A DNA stretch of 64,000 bases, from assembly GCF_040954835.1 (NCBI RefSeq), contig NC_090709.1, positions 41,858,490-41,922,489 of the forward strand, written 5' to 3'. The position numbers were made by a program, and so were the translations under genes. A model generated the notes under the pieces. It worked only from the letters and a program-made list of their open reading frames with translations. It had not been told where the DNA came from and did not search any database. This document shows, piece by piece, positions 11,280-23,520 of the stretch (position 1 is its first letter; the number at the start of each line of letters is the position of its first letter). Source of the stretch: Lepisosteus oculatus. Taxonomy: Eukaryota > Chordata > Actinopteri > Semionotiformes > Lepisosteidae.

Positions 11280-13650
11280 CCAGAACCAACCTTCGTATGT
11301 CTTTGGACTGCAGAGGTGAAACAGAACCAGTGTTGTCTTTATTTTGTATCCACAGAACACAGCTGGAAGTTGTACAGGTAGAGAGGCCCCACATCCGAAA
11401 CGTTGTGTTTCTTTTCAGCATGGAATAAACCTTTACTTGTTCTTCCTATCGTTGAAAGTCTAAATATGTCATCCATAAATAAGACCACAAAATTAGGGAC
11501 TCTTAACCTTTTAAATGGGAAAGGAATGAAAAAAAAACATACAAACTAAAAATAAACATATAGAACTCAGTATTTCTGAAAGGATCACAGGTAGGATCAA
11601 TTATCCTTGCAAACGGATCATGTCTTCCGCTGTTTGTTCTTGAACTGTTTTTCGGGCGGAGACCAACTCCCCACCCACCCCTTCGACTTGCTTATATCGG
11701 TTTCCAACGTATTCAAACACGTTTTAATCCTTTTTCTTTTTAGGAAAACAGAGGGTGTGTTCGCGATCATTTCTGGGAGAATGCGACAGGGAACGTGGAC
11801 ATGTTACGAGCTTTGCATGTTTAACTGGGCTCGGTGTGTTACAATGTTATTAAAATAAATCACGCCAGTCTGCGGTAGGGACGCGGTGCATTCTCAGCTT
11901 TCGCCTGGTATCTGCGTGGGGAAAAAGCGAAATGTTGCACAGATCCCCGATCGCAGTGTTTCTGCAGCGCTGAAGGACAAGGGGCGGATTCCTCGTTTGA
12001 CGCTACACGACTCTTTAATCGAATTCACGAGCGGAGTGAGGACATCATGATCGGAGAATTTCTAGTCTTGTGTTTGTGCTCAAGGTGCACACTGGACACG
12101 ATGATGTCTCATTTTTCTTTGAATTCCAGCACGACTCCGTGTCGACCGCTGTAATGAACAGTAGACGCACACGCCCTTTGGAGCCAGGCCAGACCATGCT
12201 GAAACAGCCCAGCTACAGCGGTGTCTGGGCGAAAAGGTAAGAGATACCAGATTCGCCTTTCACGTCTGTTTTGGCTGTGTCCAGTTGTGTACTGTGGAGA
12301 GTTAAGAGTTGTGTGAGAGAAATCTAGCCCTGACACCAGCTTCCTATGCCAGCAGATAACTAACGCCTTAAAGTTGGGGGTTACTGTGCGGGGTGTGTCA
12401 CTATGAATTCCCAGTCTTTTTCACTGCTTTATAATTGTTTTCCTACTGTATCTACTGATATTGTACAGTCCAAGGGTTTGAGAGTGATGCTTGATAATTG
12501 ATAATTGATATTTATAATTGATATTTATCCATCTGCAGTCACTGTTGAAGAGAGAGTAATATTCAATTCAATTCAAGGTGCTTTGTTATCATGACCGATG
12601 GGTACAATCAGTGTTGCCAAAGCAAATGAAATAATGAAATTCACATGAAACAAAACAAAAAATAACAACAATATAAAATCCACAGACATATTCCAGACAT
12701 TTACAACAAAGACGTATTATAAAATATTGACATATTCTGTAGGCGGCTGGAGCATTATTGGGAGACGGACTCACTGTTCCTCAGGCTGTGACAGGAGATC
12801 ACATACTGGGCTGCCAGATCAACTGAGTTCCCTCCTCTTTCTCCCAGTAGGATTGGGACCCGTTGTGACTCTGGCAGGTGTGGGAACTCTGGGATTAGAT
12901 TTCTGAATTTCGGGAAGAATGTTTCTCTAATCCCAGAGTATCTGTCCCAGTGCAGTAGGCTCCCTTGTCCAGCGAGTTTTTCTGTCATGTGCTGTAAGAC
13001 CCGGTTCTGTCCCGGGCAGGTGTTTTCTGTCATGTGCTGTAAGACCTGGTTCTGTCCCGGGCAGGTGTTTTCTGTCTGGTGCTGTAAGACCCGGCTCTGT
13101 CCCGGGCAAAAGACACTTCAGGCTCGAATCTCTTGGTTTCTACATATCATTTTTTTTTTGTACTTTTGCAAACTATGCACTTCGGAGGCTTGAAGTAGAA
13201 TTTGTGCTCAAATACGTATATAAAGATGCTGCCTGACCTCGGTCAGTAAGATAAGGGGCATGTATTTGGAAAGCACGCCCAGAACATGAAAAGAACTAAC
13301 TGCTGTCTAGTCTGCAGCTTGGATATAATTAATTGGCATGTGTTTCAGTTTCTGGGTGATATTTTGTGATGACAGTGTCCAGGGGTTTCAGTGGAAGTGA
13401 TTGAATAGCTTGGCAGGAGAAAAGAGAGCAGAAAGCTGATGTCAAAGTGGTTTTTAATCCAGGTATTTTGTCATTTATGTTATCAAATAATATGATTTTG
13501 TATTAACAGATATTTTATTTCTGGAGCGTACGTTTAGTTCAGCTCAGAGGCAGAGAAGTGTTATGAGACAATGGGACCACGTGAATATTCCATCCACAGC
13601 CGACAGTAACTCCAAACTTAGGATCAAACCTTTCCTTTTCTTCATTCCAG
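11280..13650. other. Unassigned spacer with a small 45-bp repeat
   Basis: It contains three 45-bp units at 12984-13115 (GTCATGTGCTGTAAGACCCG, GTTCTGTCCCGGGCAGG). A pyrimidine-rich acceptor-like stretch ends near 13650. Otherwise nothing is recognised; the ATG exon of gene 1 may lie here but could not be pinned down. Confidence 0.4.
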
Positions 13651-14161
13651 CAGAAACAGCAGCCACATCACCCTGCAGCTCCCAGCTGGCAGCCCCCACT
13701 GGAGCTCAGCAGGAGTGAGCCTGGTCAGTACCTGGAGGGGAGACTCCTGGGAAAAACTAAGGCTACTGCTGGGAGAGGTGTGAGTGGGGCCAGCAGGGGG
13801 CGCTCTCACTCTGCGGTCTGTGTGGGTTCTGATGCCCCAGTATAGTGACGGGGGACACTGGACTGTAAACAGGCGCCGTCCTTCGGATGAGACGTCAAAC
13901 CGAGGTCCTGACTCTCTGTGCTCATTAACAATCCTGGGGTGTCTCTGGAGAAGAGTAGGGGTGTTACCCCAGTGTCCTGGCCTGATTCCCCCTCTGGTCT
14001 TTACCCATCATGTCCTCCTAATAACCCCCCTCTCTGAACTGGAACTGGCTCCATTACTCTTCTCTGCACTCTGGTGAGGCAGGAGGGGATCCACATGACC
14101 TGTAAAGCGCTTTGAGTGGAGCATCCACTTAAAATTAAGGAATTATTGTTATTGTTATTAC
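13651..14161 (+). mobile_element. V-SINE-like element
   Basis: The sequence runs from CAGCTCCCAGCTGGCAGCCC through GGCGCCGTCCTTCGGATGAG to a 3' end with GTAAAGCGCTTTGAGTGGAG and (ATT)n. Further copies lie at 15255, 22950, 27715, 28150 (-) and 43835. The L2-like 3' end suggests L2-mediated retroposition. Its 3' end directly abuts the signal-peptide exon of gene 1 and supplies the TTACAG acceptor. Confidence 0.7.
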
Positions 14162-14163
14162 AG

Positions 14164-17100
14164 GTCACCCACATGGATTCTGTTGCTGATTCTCTCATCA
14201 GGTGAGTCAGGTTTTGGGACCCCTGGACTAACTGGACCAGGGACATAGACCCCTGGACTGACTGGACTGGGGACACAGACCCCCTGGACTGACTGGACCG
14301 GGGACACAGACCCCCTGGACTGACTGGACCGGGGACACAGACCCCCTGGACTGACTGGACCGGGGACACAGACCCCCTGGACTGACTGGACCAGAGGTCA
14401 CAGACCCCCTGGACTGACTGGACCAGAGGTCACAGACCCCCTGGACTGACTGGACCGGGGTCACAGACTACTTCTCTCACTGGATTGAGGTTCTTCAGGA
14501 CCAGGGTTGGAGACCCCTTATTTAGATGAGCCTCATCCTCTTTCCTGTTGGCTGATGGGACAGTGCAAGTGTCCCTGAGCCCACCAGCTCCAGAATGGAT
14601 GTACTGTTGGATATACTGGGTGCTGTGGTTAGTGGTGTCCCGGGTTTCCTCTGACCAGTCCAGACGCACGCTGGTTGGTGTAACTGGCTTCTGGGTGTGA
14701 GTGTGTGTCTGCCCCAGTAGTGTGTGTCTGCCCCAGCGTGTGCCTGGCGTCTGTACCCTGCCTTGCACCTGTTGCATGCTGGGATAGGCTCTGCCATCCC
14801 CGGCAACTCCGACCTGGAAATAGTGATCAGAAGACGGAGGGATGGGATTGAATTTATTCCGAAATTCTTTCCCATGTTCTTGCTTTCTTTCCCCCCCATC
14901 GCCCAGTCTCCTCGGAACACGTCCCGGTGGCGGCGAAATTTGGGGATTCGGTCACTCTGCCCTGCGACGGAAAACCCTACAGCCTTGGGATCCCTGAAGA
15001 TGTGCTCCACGTTTTCTGGGAAACCCTGGATTACCTCGTCTACGAGGTCGTGGGCAGGAAGGGCTATCCTGACAACGGGTTTCAGGACAGAGCCGAGATG
15101 TCCCGAGAGAAGATCAGCCAGGGGGACTTCTCTCTGACCGTCCACAACACCACCTTCTCCGATGGCCAGATCTACGTGTGTTACCTCCTAACAGAGAGCA
15201 GACGCTTGCTTCAGGTGGTGGAACTTGTCATTCTAGGTATGTTTTTATATGGCCAGCAGCCAGATCACCCTGCAACTCACAGCTGGCTGCTGGGAGAGGT
15301 GTTAGTGGGACCAGCAGGGGGCGCTCACCCTGCGGTCCATGTGGGTCCTAATGCCCCAGTATAGTGACGGGGGACACTGGACTGTAAACAGGCGCCGTCC
15401 TTCGGATGAGACGTAAAACCGAGGTCCTGACTCTCTGTGGTCATTAACAATCCCAGGGTGTTTCTCGAAAAGAGTAGGGGTGTAACCCTGGCGTCCTGGC
15501 CAAATTTCCCATTGACCTTTACCCATCATGGCCTCCTAATAACGCCCCTCTCTGAATTGGCTTCATCACTCTGCTCTCCTCCCCACTGAGAGCTGCTGTG
15601 TGGGGAGCGTTCTGGCGCACTATGGCTGCCGTCGCATCATCCAGGTGGGGCTGCACATTGGTGGCAGAGTGGGATTCCCCATTACCTGTAAAGGGCTTTG
15701 AGTGGAGTCTCCAGAAAAGCGCTATATAAGTGTAAGCAATCATTATTATTAATATTATTATTACAAAGATGGTGGTTACGAATATAGAAAGCACTGAGAG
15801 GGGATAATCAATAATTAAATTGACCATCAGACCATTTGACCATTTAATAATTAAATTGACCAAATTGTGTTGCCAGGAATATAGCCGAATGGTCAGTATA
15901 GTTAGAGGCACCGAGATCTTTATTCTTTGGCACAGTTTCGGCGAGGGAGCAATACATCAGAGGCCAACTGGGTTGATCACACATTTCTGAAGAATGACGA
16001 TGACACCGACAACTAAACAACACGACAGACGACATGTACTTTACCCTTATTCAAAGACAGGGCATCTCGGAGGTCAGTGTCCTGACCAGCCGGTGAAACC
16101 CACACTACTGCCCAGTGTTGCTGCCCGATTCTCCCTTCCTGTAATAAAACGCATGAGAATCTGGCTCCGTGTTTAACTCCTCCAGCTCCCAATAGCCAAG
16201 GGAGAACGTTTTTGACCTGCGGATTCCCGATAGAGGAAATCAGGAGTTTCCTAAAATAACAAGTTCCCTTGGGCATCGGGTCAAGTGCCGAGCAGGAAAC
16301 TGGTCCGTAAGGCTGAGCTAAGGCGGAACTAACGTAGGGGTCTCATAACTCTGCGTGCACGGGGTTCGGGAATGTCGGTACGGCTCCCGTCTGTGAGACC
16401 TCTGGTGACGGGCTCAGTCCTCAGAGAAGTGAGCCGCTGTCCTGTCCGAGGAGACACAGAAAAGCTCCCGACCTGAAATTCTTTGTGTCCCAGCGTGTTC
16501 CAGGTTTGCATGAATCCATCACGAGTCGCTCTGTACTTTCTGTGTGTTTCAAATATCGACTCTGTACAGAAGAGCATATTAATGTGTTCATGTTACTCGT
16601 GTAGAGGAATCGTAGCTGAGATATTTTCTCATACACCGACACCGATACCTAGTGGTGGCGTGAGGCACTGTGAGAGGATCAGGGAGGTGAGAGGGAACGT
16701 TTTTCCAACATCCTAAAACTGATCGGAAGTTCTGATGGCAGGAAATTAGCTTTTTCCCCCCCCGAAAGAATTCATCTTTTTTTCCAGTTGTCCATTTCAC
16801 CAAGAACGGTAAGGTGGCTTGCTTACTGATTTCATTGGGGATATGTTTGTTTGTTCAAAGAAGAATTAAAAGGTGTAAAAAGTTAGTTTCTCCCTTTGAT
16901 GAGGACAGACTGGATCAAACCAAAACAACATTTTGAAGTGAATTGCGAATATATTGAGTTGTGATGCAACCATAACTTGAACCTAACGTGCCTGGGGCGT
17001 GTGTTTGTGAAATTGCGTTTGAAATGCAAAATGAAGCTGATCGCAGTCCAAACTCGAGGTGTTGTTGTCAAACTACATATTCAACAGGTTTCTACCTGTC

Positions 17101-18624
17101 CCTTTTCAGCTCGCTCAGAAGTCCACAGCCTGCAGTCTGGTGCCTCTCTGTCTCTCCCCCTGCACACTGCTGGTCCAGTGGAGGTGCTGTTTGATCCTGG
17201 AGGATCTGCCCAGTCTCGCAGGGTCTTACTGAGCAGGGCAGGGCTCCCTGGACCCAGGTACAAGCAGAGAGTGTCAGTGCAGAACAGCTCTCTGACACTG
17301 CGTTCCCTCACTCCAGCTGATCAGGGCAACTACACAGTGAGGGACCTTCAGGGAAACACTATCAGCACTGTGACAGTCACTGTGGATGGTAAGCAGGTCT
17401 ACAGTAGGGTCACTAGAGGGGTCTACACTCCTGACAGAGGGTGTTCTTATATCAGTTTCTGTCCTGATTGTCTTTCAGCTCACAGAGACACTGTCACCCT
17501 GCAGCCTGGAGCCTCTCTGTCTGTCCCCCTGTTCACTGGAGAGCCAGTGGAGGTGCTGTTTGACCCTGCAGGAGGTGGGAACTGGACCTCAGTGTGTTCT
17601 GTCCAGAACAGCACAGCCCGCTGTGTCCCCCAGTACAGAGACAGAGTGTCGGTGCAGGACGGCTCTCTGACACTGCATTCCCTCACTCCAGCTGATCAGG
17701 GCAACTACACAGTGAGGGACCTTCAAGGAAACACTATCAGCACCGTGATCTTCACTGTGGGAGGTGAATAACAATATAATTATGAACTTTATTTTATATA
17801 GCGCCTTTAAAGGTGGCTTCTCAAAGCGCTTTACAGGATGACAATAACAATAAATAAGAAGGCTACAACAATAAATAAGAAGAATACACAAGTTAAGAGA
17901 CAATTACAATGACAACAATACAACAATAACAATAGAGGAGACCGTGGAAGGTGGTACTGAGAAGAGCAGAGGGGTGAAGAATGGAGCCAGTTAAGTAAAG
18001 GCTTTTCTGAAGAAGAAGGAGTTAGAGAAGGTGATTCTCTGATATCCTTGGGCAAAGAGTTCCAGAGCTTGGGGGCATAGCAGGAGAAGGCCCTGTCGCC
18101 CATACAATGTAGACGGGCTTGGGGGACAGTAAGGAGGGCAGAATTTGAAGAGCGGAGTTTGCGAGGTGGGGAGTAGGGCGATAATAGTTCAGACAGGTAT
18201 TGAGGTGCCCAGCCATGTAGAGCCTTATAGGTGAGCAGGAGGATTTTGAAGTCCACGCGGAATTTGACCGGAAGCCAGTGCAGGGACTCCAGGATAGGAG
18301 TAATGTGAACACTTGCACTAGACCTGGTCAGGATTCTGGCTGCTGAATTTTGGACCTACTGCGGTTTGTTCAGAGTAGATTTAAATACCCCAGTGAGTAG
18401 AGCATTGCAGTACTCAATTCGAGAGAATACAAATATGTTGATCCGAATGCCATAATACCGAATACCGGAATAAATTCCGGTATCTGAGAGTTTTTTTGCA
18501 CCTGCAAAACATGGAGTGTAGCTCGTGCCTGGCCTGAACCCTCTCCAATGGCTGAGCGACGTGCCTCTGCGGCTCTTGCAATGGCAGCTCAGCACTTGCA
18601 GTGGAACTACACCCTCAATCAGGA

Positions 18625-18709
<85 letters not shown>

Positions 18710-19676
18710 GGGGACATGCAAAACTCCCCTTCCTGTCGACTGTTGTGCTGTTGCACGTGAACTTAGTTTATAAATCCTTTCGCCCTGAAATAAAGGGAAA
18801 GTTGAGTTTTTACCACTATTATTGGTTTTCGATGAGACGGCGGTTCGAAGGGAGCTGGTGATGCTATTTACCAGTTACTAGTAGTTTTTTGCGAGTTACT
18901 TACCCATGTAGATCAGATCACTTTACTAACCCTATACAATGTCTGGCATGAGGAATCGGTCTTGTCGCAGACCCCAGCTGGCTCTCCAGGAGACACACAG
19001 ACAGGGAGAGAGAAGCTGGGGGTCAGAGCGCAGGGTCGGCCATTTCTACGGCGCCCCTGGAGCAGCTGGGGTTCAGGGCCTCGCGCAGGGGGGGCCCCAA
19101 CGGAGTAGGATTCCTCTGCCGGCCGCGGGATTCGAACCGGCAAACCCCTCCCAGCCACAGAGCCACAGCTCCGCCCCGGTATCCCTATCTGAACTGTATG
19201 TTGGGATCAGATCTCAAGCTCATTACATTATTCTTTATGGATATTAATTCCCCTTTTGCTAGACGTTGCGTTATTTTTCAGGAACATAACCTGACCTTAC
19301 AGTTGACCTCTCTGTACTGTATTTGGTAGCTGCAAGTGAACCACAAACTCTGTTTAACTGGCGGTCTCTAACCTGCCTCTAATCCATTTCTTCTTATGGG
19401 GAAAGAACTTGAACTTGAAGTTCACGAGGATTATGATGAATTATTATTGTTGTCTTTCTCTTGTCCTCTGGTCTCACAGGACCAGCTCCTCCAGGACGAA
19501 CTCGTCTCCTCTCCATCCTCATCCCTGTCCTGACTGTCCTGTCCGCCCTGGGAGTCCTGGCTGGTCTGTACTATGGAAAGACCAGGAGAGAGAACCAGGC
19601 AGGAGACAGGCCTGCGATGTTCTCTGCCCTCAGAGATGGCGACGATGGAGAGACGGGAGACCAGGAGGCACAGTAA
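14164..19676 (+). CDS. IgSF membrane protein gene 1 (V + two cysteine-poor Ig domains + TM), spliced
   Basis: Exons I can support: 14164-14201 (hydrophobic signal segment TWILLLILSS), 14907-15236 (V domain), 17110-17388 and 17479-17763 (two short Ig-like domains), 19480-19676 (transmembrane and tail, TAA stop). Each internal exon starts after CAG and ends at GTGAGT, GTATGT, GTAAGC or GTGAAT. All are phase 1 and the frame stays open. The V domain has the B-strand LPC, C-strand VFW and F-strand DGQIYVC motifs. Domains two and three have LSLPL and SVPL in place of the B-strand Cys and GNYTV in place of the F-strand Cys; domain three has an extra pair (CSVQNSTARC). The membrane helix is ILIPVLTVLSALGVLAGLYY, followed by a 35-residue acidic tail without ITIM motifs. 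The ATG exon is not identified. Known of the family: such proteins are cell-surface receptors or ligands; the V domain resembles B7/butyrophilin types. Ligand and ortholog are unknown. Confidence 0.82.
14225..14466. repeat. 31-bp minisatellite in intron 1 of gene 1
   Basis: About eight units of CCCCTGGACTGACTGGACCG, GGGACACAGAC lie just after the signal-exon donor. Confidence 0.9.
14690..14810 (+). mobile_element. 3' fragment of the common fish SINE
   Basis: It carries GTGTGAGTGTGTGTCTG followed by TGTACCCTGCCTTGCACCTG and GCTGGGATAGGCTC, the typical 3' half of the element seen more fully at 25270 and 47690. Confidence 0.6.
15255..15765 (+). mobile_element. V-SINE-like element in intron 2 of gene 1
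   Basis: Same family as 13651-14161, with GGCGCCGTCCTTCGGATGAG and the 3' end AAAAGCGCTATATAAGTGTA followed by ATT repeats. The 5' part is shortened. Confidence 0.75.
15766..17109. other. Rest of intron 2 of gene 1
   Basis: There is unique sequence without a recognised exon or repeat up to the TTTTCAG acceptor at 17109. Confidence 0.5.
17768..18440 (-). mobile_element. L2-type LINE, reverse-transcriptase C-terminus and 3' end
   Basis: The - strand encodes IEYCNALLTGVFKSTLNK, HWLPVKFRVDFKILLLTYKA, then APKLWNSLPKDI, the classic end of L2 reverse transcriptase, before the 3' tail with AAGCGCTTTGAGAAGCCACC and (ATT)n. It is 5'-truncated and carries frame breaks between the first and second segments. 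It lies in intron 4 of gene 1, antisense to the gene. Confidence 0.85.
18627..18708. repeat. (GT)n microsatellite
   Basis: About 40 uninterrupted GT units lie in intron 4 of gene 1. Confidence 0.98.
18915..19190 (-). mobile_element. tRNA-derived SINE
   Basis: On the - strand there is a Pol III B-box-like GGTTCGAATCCC near 19126-19137, then body sequence (CCAGCTGGGGTCTGCGACAA) and a tail ATTGTATAGGGTTAGTAAAG. Two more copies lie at 21535-21800 (-) and 32095-32395 (+). Confidence 0.75.
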
Positions 19677-20350
19677 GAGAGGAGAGAGTCTGGGGGAGTA
19701 GAGGTGCACATTGTTGGCGATGATGGAGAGACGGGAGAGGAGGAGGCACAGTCAGAGAGGAGAGAGTCTGGGGGAGTAGAGGTGCACACTGCTGGTGATG
19801 ATGGAGAGATGGGAGAGGAGAGAGTCAGGGAGAGGAGAGACACACACTGCTGGTGATGATGGAGAGACAGCAGAGCAGGAGGCACAGCCAGAGAGGAGAG
19901 AGTCTGGGAGAGGAGAGGTGCACACTGCTGACGACGATGGGGAGATGGGAGAGGAGGAGGCACAGTCAGAGAGGAGAGAGTCAGGGAGAGGAGAGACGCA
20001 CACTGCTGGTGATGATGGAGAGACAGCAGAGCAGGAGGCACAGCCAGAGAGGAGAGAGTCTGGGGGAGTAGAGGTGCACACTGCTGGTGATGATGGAGAG
20101 ACGGGAGAGCAGTCAGAGAGGAGAGAGTCTGGGAGAGTAGAGGTGCACACTGCTGGTGATGATGGAGAGACGGGAGAGGAGGAGGCACAGCGAGAGAGGA
20201 GAGAGTCAGGGAGAGTAGAGACGCACACTGCTGGTGATGATAGAGAGACGGGAGAGGAGGAGGCACAGCGAGAGAGGAGAGAGTCAGGGAGAGGAGAGAC
20301 GCACACTGCTGGTGCCGTCGGAGACGCAGGAGATGAAGCAGCACAGACCC
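19632..20350 (+). repeat. 78-bp (26-codon) minisatellite overlapping the tail of gene 1
   Basis: The first unit lies inside the last exon of gene 1 (tail GDDGETGDQEAQ, then TAA). Later units read GDDGETGEEEAQRERRESG and VETHTA at 78-bp spacing, which keeps frame. The stop in unit one is a TAA where later units have TCA, CCA or CGA, so one base change ended the protein early. A short deletion in the third unit shifts the frame; from 19795 a frame stays open to 20373. About nine units. Confidence 0.85.
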
Positions 20351-20439
20351 TCCCCTGTGCTGCAGTGACATAAGATCCGTCCTCATCTCCTGTTTGACAG
20401 GACTGTTGTAAGACCTGACATTAGAAGACCCGTTGTCTG

Positions 20440-20880
20440 TGTGTCTCCCAGGGGGGGTTACTGGTGCAGAATGATCACTGTGCGTTTCCCAGGGGGGGTT
20501 ACTGGTGCAGAATGATCACTGTGCGTTTCCCAGGGGGGGTTACTGGTGCAGAATGATCACTGTGCGTCTCCCAGGTGGGGTTACTGGTGGAGAATGATTG
20601 CTGTGCGTCTCCCAGGTGGGGTTACTGGTGCAGAATGATCACTGTGTGTCTCCCAGGTGGGGTTGCTGGTGCAGAATGATCACTGTGCGTCTCCCAGGTG
20701 CAGAATGATCACTGTGCGTCTCCCAGGTGGGGTTACTGGTGGAGACTGATCACTGTGCGTCTCCCAGGGGGGGTTACTGGTGCAGAATGATCACTGTGTG
20801 TCTCCCAGGTGCAGAATGATCACTGTGCGTCTCCCAGGTGGGGTTACTGGTGGAGACTGATCACTGTGCGTCTCCCAGGT
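20440..20880. repeat. 41-bp minisatellite
   Basis: Units read GGTTACTGGTGCAGAATGAT, CACTGTGCGTCTCCCAGG. About ten units, some shortened. Confidence 0.9.
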
Positions 20881-20884
20881 GAGT

Positions 20885-21375
20885 TTGCTGATCGCTGTGT
20901 GATGGACTGGTGTCCTGTCCAGGGTGTATGAGTGTGTGTGTGTGTGTGTCCTGTGATGGACTGGTGTCCTGTCCAGGGTGTGTGAGTGTCTGTGTGTGTC
21001 CTGTGATGGACTGGTGTCCTGTCCAGGGTGTATGAGTGTGTGTGTGTGTCCTGTGATGGACTGGTGTCCTGTCCAGGGTGTGTGAGTGTGTGTGTGTGTC
21101 CTGTGATGGACTGCTGTCCTGTCCAGGGTGTGTGTGTGTGTCCTGTGATGGACTGGTGTCCTGTCCAGGGTGTGTGAGTGTGTGTGTCCTGTGATGGACT
21201 GCTGTCCTGTCCAGGGTGTGTGAGTGTGTGTGTCCTGTGATGGACTGGTGTCCTGTCCAGGGTGTGTGAGTGTGTGTGTGTGTCCTGTGATGGACTCGTG
21301 TCCTGTCCAGGGTGTGTGAGTGTGTGTGTGAGTGTGTGTGTACTGTGATGGACTGGTGTCATGTATATTATTATA
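20885..21375 (+). repeat. SINE-derived ~40-bp minisatellite
   Basis: Units read TGTCCTGTGATGGACTGGTG, TCCTGTCCAGGGTGTGTGAG with variable TG runs. Same internal SINE segment as at 10.9, 22.3 and 47.9 kb. About eleven units. Confidence 0.85.
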
Positions 21376-21534
21376 AATATTTTGACCAGCAAACTCAAAA
21401 CACGGCGCCAGGGACTGCATATCGCCAGGACACAACCCGGCAGCGTGTTTCCGCCTTAACTAATGTTGCAGCTCGGGAATAAACCTATTGCTCGTAACTA
21501 TTAATAATAATAATAATAATATCACTTTATTAAC

Positions 21535-21800
21535 CTTTTACAATGTCTTGCACGAGGAATTGGTCTTGTCGCAGACCCCAGCTGGCTCTCCAGGAGACAC
21601 ACAGACAGGGAGAGAGAGAAGCTGGGGGTCAGAGCGCAGGGGCAGACATTGTACAGCGCCACCTGGAGCAGCTGGGGTTCAGGGCCTCGCTCAGGAGCCC
21701 CAACGGAGTAGGATTCCTCTGCCGGCCGCGGGATTTGAACCGGCAAACCCCTTCCAGCCCCAGGCGCAGATCCTTGGCCATAGAGCCACAATCCTGATAT
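21535..21800 (-). mobile_element. tRNA-derived SINE
   Basis: Second copy of the family at 18915, with the reverse complement of the B-box (GGGATTTGAACCGGCAAACC) near 21731 and the tail ACCTTTTACAATGTCTTGCA at the other end. Confidence 0.75.
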
Positions 21801-22320
21801 ATCCTGTTTATACAAATATATATCCTGATCCTGTTGATGCTGCTAATTTGTATATTGAACTTTTCTGCTCTTTAATGCGACTTCAAGAACGCTCAACTTC
21901 TGAAGAGGTGCTGAGGTCTGTGAACGAGATCTACTTTGAAGAGTTTTACTTCTTGCTGTGTTCTATGAGGTGCACATGACCGTTAAAGCACTGTGATGTT
22001 ATGACTGATTTTGTTTTTTTTTATAATAAAAATTAACATTGTGGTTAACATTCTTAATGCATTTTGGGTATTTAATCAGCCTGAGATATCCAGATGTGCT
22101 GCTGCGTCGACAGCTGTGCTCTTGTGCCCAAATCTATCCTGAAAATTGTCTCTGTCTTTTAATTGAAACGTTAATTGACTCACAAATCGGACCCCGGCTG
22201 CTGTCTCTGTACATATCCAAGCCCGTCTCACACAGGTTCACCAGCGACTGCAGTCTCGACTACAGTCCTTCATTCGAAAGCAGTTCAGATCATGGCTGAG
22301 GGCTTCAAAATTTGCAGATC
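21801..22320. other. Unassigned spacer
   Basis: Unique sequence; nothing recognised. Confidence 0.45.
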
Positions 22321-22324
22321 TAAG

Positions 22325-22558
22325 TGCGTTTGTCTGTCCTGTGATGGTGTCCTGTCCAGGGTGTGTGAGTGTGTGTGTGTGTCCTGTGATGGACTGGTGT
22401 CCTGTCCAGGGTGTGTGAGTGTGTGTGTGTGTGTGTGTCCTGTGATGGTGTCCTGTCCAGGGTGTGTGAGTGTGTGTGTGTGTCTTGTGATGGACTGGTG
22501 TCCTGTCCAGGGTGTGTGAGTGTGTGTGTGTGTCCTGTGATGGACTGGTGTCCTGTCC

Positions 22559-22642
<84 letters not shown>

Positions 22643-22665
22643 TGTGATGGACTGGTGTCCTGTCC

Positions 22666-22710
<45 letters not shown>

Positions 22711-22905
22711 TGTGATGGACTGGTGTCCTGTCCAGGGTGTGTGAGTGTGTGTGTGTGTCCTGTGATGGACTGGTGTCCAGTCCAGGGTGTGTGAGTGTCT
22801 GTGTGTGTGTGTCCTGTGATGAACTGACGTCACATCCAGGGTGTACCCTCCCCTGTGCCCATTGCTTGCTGGGATAGACTCCCGCTCCTACGGCGTACAC
22901 AAGGG
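22325..22905 (+). repeat. SINE-derived minisatellite with long (GT)n tracts
   Basis: Units of CCTGTGATGGACTGGTGTCC, TGTCCAGGGTGTGTGAG are interrupted by GT runs at 22561-22640 and 22670-22708. It ends in the SINE 3' part (CCCATTGCTTGCTGGGATAG). Confidence 0.85.
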
Positions 22906-22949
22906 GGGGGCAGCTGATTACAGGGGTTACACAGGGTCTCCTGGATACC

Positions 22950-23228
22950 TGTTCCAATGCCAGCAGCCATCTCACCCTGCAGCTCCCAGCTGGCAGCCCC
23001 CTCCACTGGAGCTCAGCAGGTGTGAGCCTGGTCAGTACCTGGAGGGGAGACTCCTGGGAAAAACTGAGGTTGCTGCTGCTGGGAGAGGTGTGAGTGGGGC
23101 CAGCAGGGGGCGCTCTCACCCCGCGGTCTGTGTGGGTCCTGATGCCCCAGTATAGTGACGGGGGACACTGGGCTGTAAGAAGGCGCCGTCCTTCGGATGA
23201 GACGTCAAACCGAGGTCCTGACTCGGGG
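22950..23228 (+). mobile_element. V-SINE-like element, 5' half
   Basis: CAGCTCCCAGCTGGCAGCCC through GGCGCCGTCCTTCGGATGAG; it stops after CCGAGGTCCTGACTC where another SINE fragment begins. Confidence 0.7.
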
Positions 23229-23520
23229 GGCTGTCTGTGGGGAGTCTGCATGTTCTCCCTGCGTTGGCCTGAGTTTTCTCCAGGTGGTCCGGCTGGTGGG
23301 TGACAGTCCAGAGCCGGGCTGGTGGGTGACTTGACTTCTGGGAAAACTGGGCTCTGGTGGGTGTCTGTGTTTGTGATGGACTGGTGTTAGTGGGGCCAGC
23401 AGGGGGCGCTCTCACCCTGTGGTCTGTGTGGGTCCTCATGCCCCAGCATAGTGCCGGGGGGACACTGGACTGTAACCTCATGCCCCAGCATAGTGCCGGG
23501 GGGACACTGGACTGTAATAT
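23229..23520 (+). mobile_element. Composite of SINE fragments
   Basis: Pieces of the common SINE (TGGGGAGTCTGCATGTTCTC, GGGAAAACTGGGCTCTGGTG) are joined to two tandem copies of the V-SINE middle (ATGCCCCAGCATAGTGCCGG). Confidence 0.6.

Noticed and set aside
17831-18318. 141-codon frame considered as a host gene
   Set aside because: The peptide is the C-terminus of L2-type reverse transcriptase, followed by the element's 3' tail.
22238-23251. 337-codon frame rich in His-Thr
   Set aside because: Runs through (GT)n and SINE-derived repeats on the antisense strand.
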